A stretch of DNA of 64,000 nucleotides from Pseudovibrio sp. Tun.PSC04-5.I4 (GTDB lineage: Bacteria; Pseudomonadota; Alphaproteobacteria; Rhizobiales; Stappiaceae). The position numbers were made by a program, and so were the translations under genes. This document shows, one piece after another, positions 62,109 to 64,000 of the stretch. The stretch is from contig NZ_FNLB01000006.1 in NCBI RefSeq assembly GCF_900104145.1, forward strand, positions 2,361,501 through 2,425,500, given 5' to 3'. Under the pieces are notes generated by a model that saw only the letters and a list, made by a program, of their open reading frames with translations, made no database searches and was not told the DNA's origin. The first letter of the stretch is position 1; every line of letters starts with the position of its first letter.

Positions 62109-62329
62109 GAGGATTATTCCTTGCGGGCAATACGAAAGAGGCACGCTGCATGAGCGACCCTTGACCTGTGAGTGATTTCGAAATTTCGCACTAAAAGCCT
62201 TCGCGCCAACTCCGCTTTTAAGCGTCTTATGTTGACTGGGCCTCGTGTCCAGGTCGCTCTGTTTGGAGTGGCGTCTTTGCTTGCCCAGGCCCCGGAGATT
62301 CACGATGGTCGTCCTACCGCGGATAATGG

Positions 62330-62932
62330 TTAACTAAGTTCCACTTTGTCAACTGGCACAATTACCTTTGTGATACGACCAAATGCTTTCAGCTCCACTT
62401 TCAGCGTTTGCCCTCCCGCTCTGAGTTCACTCACCACACCCTTGAGTGTTGCTCCAACTCCAGCCACAAGCAGGATATCACTACCCACGCTAAAGACCTG
62501 ACCGTTCACGACCTTTTTTCCAACATATGCCTCACAGGCTGTTTCCAGAATACGAAGCATTTCAGTGAGAGGTACACGGTGGGGTGCCTGCTCGTGGGAG
62601 CTTGCTAAAATCTTATCCACACCGTCGCAGGACCGCACCTGATCGCAGCTCACCCATGCATCACAGTCTAAACCAACAAACAGATAACGGGGAAACATTG
62701 GTCCACTGGCATCAATAACTTTGCTCGATCTGCTCACTTTTCGTAGTACAGGTATCTTCGGCAGGTAGGCAATAGCACCCGTGGCAGTGATACCTGCCTG
62801 TGCTCGATCCTCACAGTTAGGATTGGTTCGCACCACAATCCATTCAAGTGATGACTTCGTCATCAAGGCTCGTAGCAGCATGTAGACTTGCTCAAGAGCC
62901 TTATTCCCCGCATTGGGCGCAGTCATCTTCAT
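62330..62932 (-). CDS. NusG/RfaH-like transcription factor of the prophage
   Basis: 200 residues. NGN domain from about 30: EWIVVRTNPNCEDRAQAGIT, FPRYLFVGLD, and a C-terminal KOW domain (QVFSVGSDILLVAGVGATLK, RAGGQTLKVELKAFGR). NusG binds the RNA polymerase clamp and prevents pausing; specialised relatives act as antiterminators. The ATG overlaps the replication gene stop. It precedes the late genes, so a role in late-gene transcription is plausible but not shown. Confidence 0.85.
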   Translation of the reverse strand: MKMTAPNAGNKALEQVYMLLRALMTKSSLEWIVVRTNPNCEDRAQAGITATGAIAYLPKIPVLRKVSRSSKVIDASGPMFPRYLFVGLDCDAWVSCDQVRSCDGVDKILASSHEQAPHRVPLTEMLRILETACEAYVGKKVVNGQVFSVGSDILLVAGVGATLKGVVSELRAGGQTLKVELKAFGRITKVIVPVDKVELS

Positions 62933-64000
62933 TCAGCCGCCTCCTGAGCCGTAGCTCTCTCACCCGTAAACCGAGCATATGCATCCTCGAAGCTCGCCAG
63001 CGCCGCCCTTACAGCTTCAAGCATTGATGGGAATTCCTCAGCAAGCAGCTTGGGCATGTACACCCAATCCGGTAGATCCCGATCAGGAGCAAACCATGGC
63101 CAGCCACGCTCGCCGTGGAGCTGCTTCCAAGCTTGCCAGATATCGTTACCAACCCTGATTTGCAAAAATTCACTAGCAAGCGGAACCAGCTTCCCTTTTA
63201 CGGTCAGTCCACCACCTCGGCGGAAGGCATGGTTGTGCATATCCACCACCCGAGGCCACCCATATATTGCCAGCCGCCGGAGCTTTTCAGCCTCAGCTTG
63301 TTCACCACCACCATTGAGAATTCCCTCGATAGTCGCGGGTGGTTTTGGCATCGAATTGGGAGGCTTCAGCAGATCAGCGAACCGGTAAACGCCCCAAACC
63401 TTGCCGTAAGCCTTCGCAACCTCAACAGAGCCGCCGTTACATTTGGCTGTTTCCGGTAGCTGCTCCCACCGCTTTTCCTTCAGATATTTTGAGAACGCAC
63501 AAATCTTGGTTCTTCCAAGCCCCTTGCAATGGTTCACATAAGCGCTAATCAAACTACTCGCTTGTTCGCGTTCAGCCTCATTCAAAGCAAACCACGCCTT
63601 CTCAACCTCTGGCCAACTATCACCAACAACCGTGGGCCAACCATGAAGAGCCTTCTTGAAACGCTTTTGCCACGCCTCCCCAGAAAGCTTTCCGATTGGA
63701 GTGGAATTTTTCTTTTCCAAATTTCCACTCGCGCACGCTCTCTCATTTACTGGTTCTCTTACTGGTTCCCTTACAAGGTTTGTGTCGCAATTTGAGACAC
63801 GGGATTGGCCATTTTTGAGACACGGGATTGGCTGTTTTTGAGACACGGGTTTTTCAGGGGTTGGCTCAATTTGAGACACGGGTTTTTCGGGGGTTTTTGC
63901 CGCCTCTTTCTCCACTGAAAGCGCCTTCGACATAGGCACAAACCCCTCCTCAAATGCGAGGGAGTACCGTGTCGATGTTTGCTGCCTCGACTCCTCATCC
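62929..64000 (-). CDS. Phage replication protein, partial (continues right of the window)
   Basis: The frame is open to the window edge (STRYSLAFEEGFVPMSKALS upstream of the GTG at 63939), so the true start lies outside; at least 357 residues. A Pro/Ser/Gln-rich linker containing the iteron DNA is followed by a helical domain (GEAWQKRFKKALHGWPTVVG, EREQASSLISAYVNHCKGLG) and a C-terminal domain (GNDIWQAWKQLHGERGWPWF). The layout is like phage O-type initiators with the origin within the gene. It might hold an N-terminal winged helix beyond the edge. Confidence 0.65.
   Translation of the reverse strand, partial: DEESRQQTSTRYSLAFEEGFVPMSKALSVEKEAAKTPEKPVSQIEPTPEKPVSQKQPIPCLKNGQSRVSNCDTNLVREPVREPVNERACASGNLEKKNSTPIGKLSGEAWQKRFKKALHGWPTVVGDSWPEVEKAWFALNEAEREQASSLISAYVNHCKGLGRTKICAFSKYLKEKRWEQLPETAKCNGGSVEVAKAYGKVWGVYRFADLLKPPNSMPKPPATIEGILNGGGEQAEAEKLRRLAIYGWPRVVDMHNHAFRRGGGLTVKGKLVPLASEFLQIRVGNDIWQAWKQLHGERGWPWFAPDRDLPDWVYMPKLLAEEFPSMLEAVRAALASFEDAYARFTGERATAQEAAE
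63791..63882. repeat. Four iterons within the replication gene (candidate origin)
   Basis: TTTGAGACACGGG occurs exactly at 63791, 63814, 63837 and 63870, spacings of 23, 23 and 33 bases, near two and three helical turns. Because 23 is not a multiple of three, the encoded peptides differ, so the repeats are kept as DNA, not protein. Confidence 0.75.

Larger units (their letters stand above)
39645..64000. mobile_element. HK97-type siphoprophage, left end to beyond the window
   Basis: From right to left: replication protein, NusG paralogue, HNH, TerS, TerL, portal, protease, capsid, connector and tail genes, tape measure, tail tip, fibre, endolysin, spanins, methylase. All late genes are intact and on the minus strand with overlapping ends. 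Cargo-like genes stand at the left end. The integrase and repressor must lie right of 64000. The head genes are HK97-like and the tail follows the lambda/GTA plan. Confidence 0.85.

Noticed and set aside
1..64000. CRISPR array
   Set aside because: No regularly spaced short repeats with unique spacers were found; the tandem units at 19.4 kb are ~308 bp long and the iterons are too close together.

Overview
The window looks like an alphaproteobacterial chromosome, probably a marine Stappiaceae/Pseudovibrio-like bacterium. This rests on the style of LepA, PheS and PheT, the tyrosine phenol-lyase locus, the alphaproteobacterial GTCATCCCGG-type intergenic repeats and the HK97/GTA-like prophage; it is an inference without a database search. 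No rRNA, complete tRNA or CRISPR array was seen.

Left part (1-24.96 kb), mostly core chromosome: an outer-membrane barrel protein, lepA, a PhnA-like protein, a small lipoprotein, a DUF2165 membrane protein and an alpha/beta hydrolase. Then come a tyrosine permease and tyrosine phenol-lyase (tyrosine to phenol, pyruvate and ammonia), a 2.8-kb gene-poor stretch with a decayed lipoprotein gene, a UPF0251 regulator with operator-like palindromes, and pheS-pheT. A tandem array of ~308-bp repeats (19.4-22.7 kb) is split by an IS21-family element with a 5-bp target duplication. A LysR regulator and a small hypothetical gene close the region.

24.97-39.67 kb is bounded by two identical 22-bp direct repeats that read like the 3' end of a tRNA-Ser gene on the minus strand, each followed ~100 bp later by the same arm-like repeat. 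Inside is the wreck of an integrative element: a ParA-type ATPase gene with an amber codon, its frameshifted neighbour, a broken D12-class adenine methylase, fragments of IS30 and FG-GAP genes, and a frameshifted, truncated integrase beside the right repeat. It carries intact cargo: a GC-rich operon for DUF4129, DUF4350, MoxR AAA+ ATPase, DUF58, SpoIIM-like and RDD membrane proteins, and a LysR/SnoaL divergent pair with a clear operator.

39.65-64.0 kb appears to be a second element at the same site, largely intact and running off the right edge: an HK97-type siphoprophage read right to left (replication protein with internal iterons, NusG paralogue, HNH nuclease, TerS, TerL, portal, ClpP-like protease, capsid, connectors, tail tube, tail chaperones with a GGGAAAG -1 slip site, tape measure, tail tip, fibre, endolysin, spanin-like pair, methylase). 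At its left end are candidate lysogenic-conversion genes (Sel1-repeat protein, unknown 249-residue protein), an IS5 remnant and two 118-bp MITE-like repeats. The methylase and an adjacent gene remnant are present in both elements, so the left element is probably a decayed relative of the right one.
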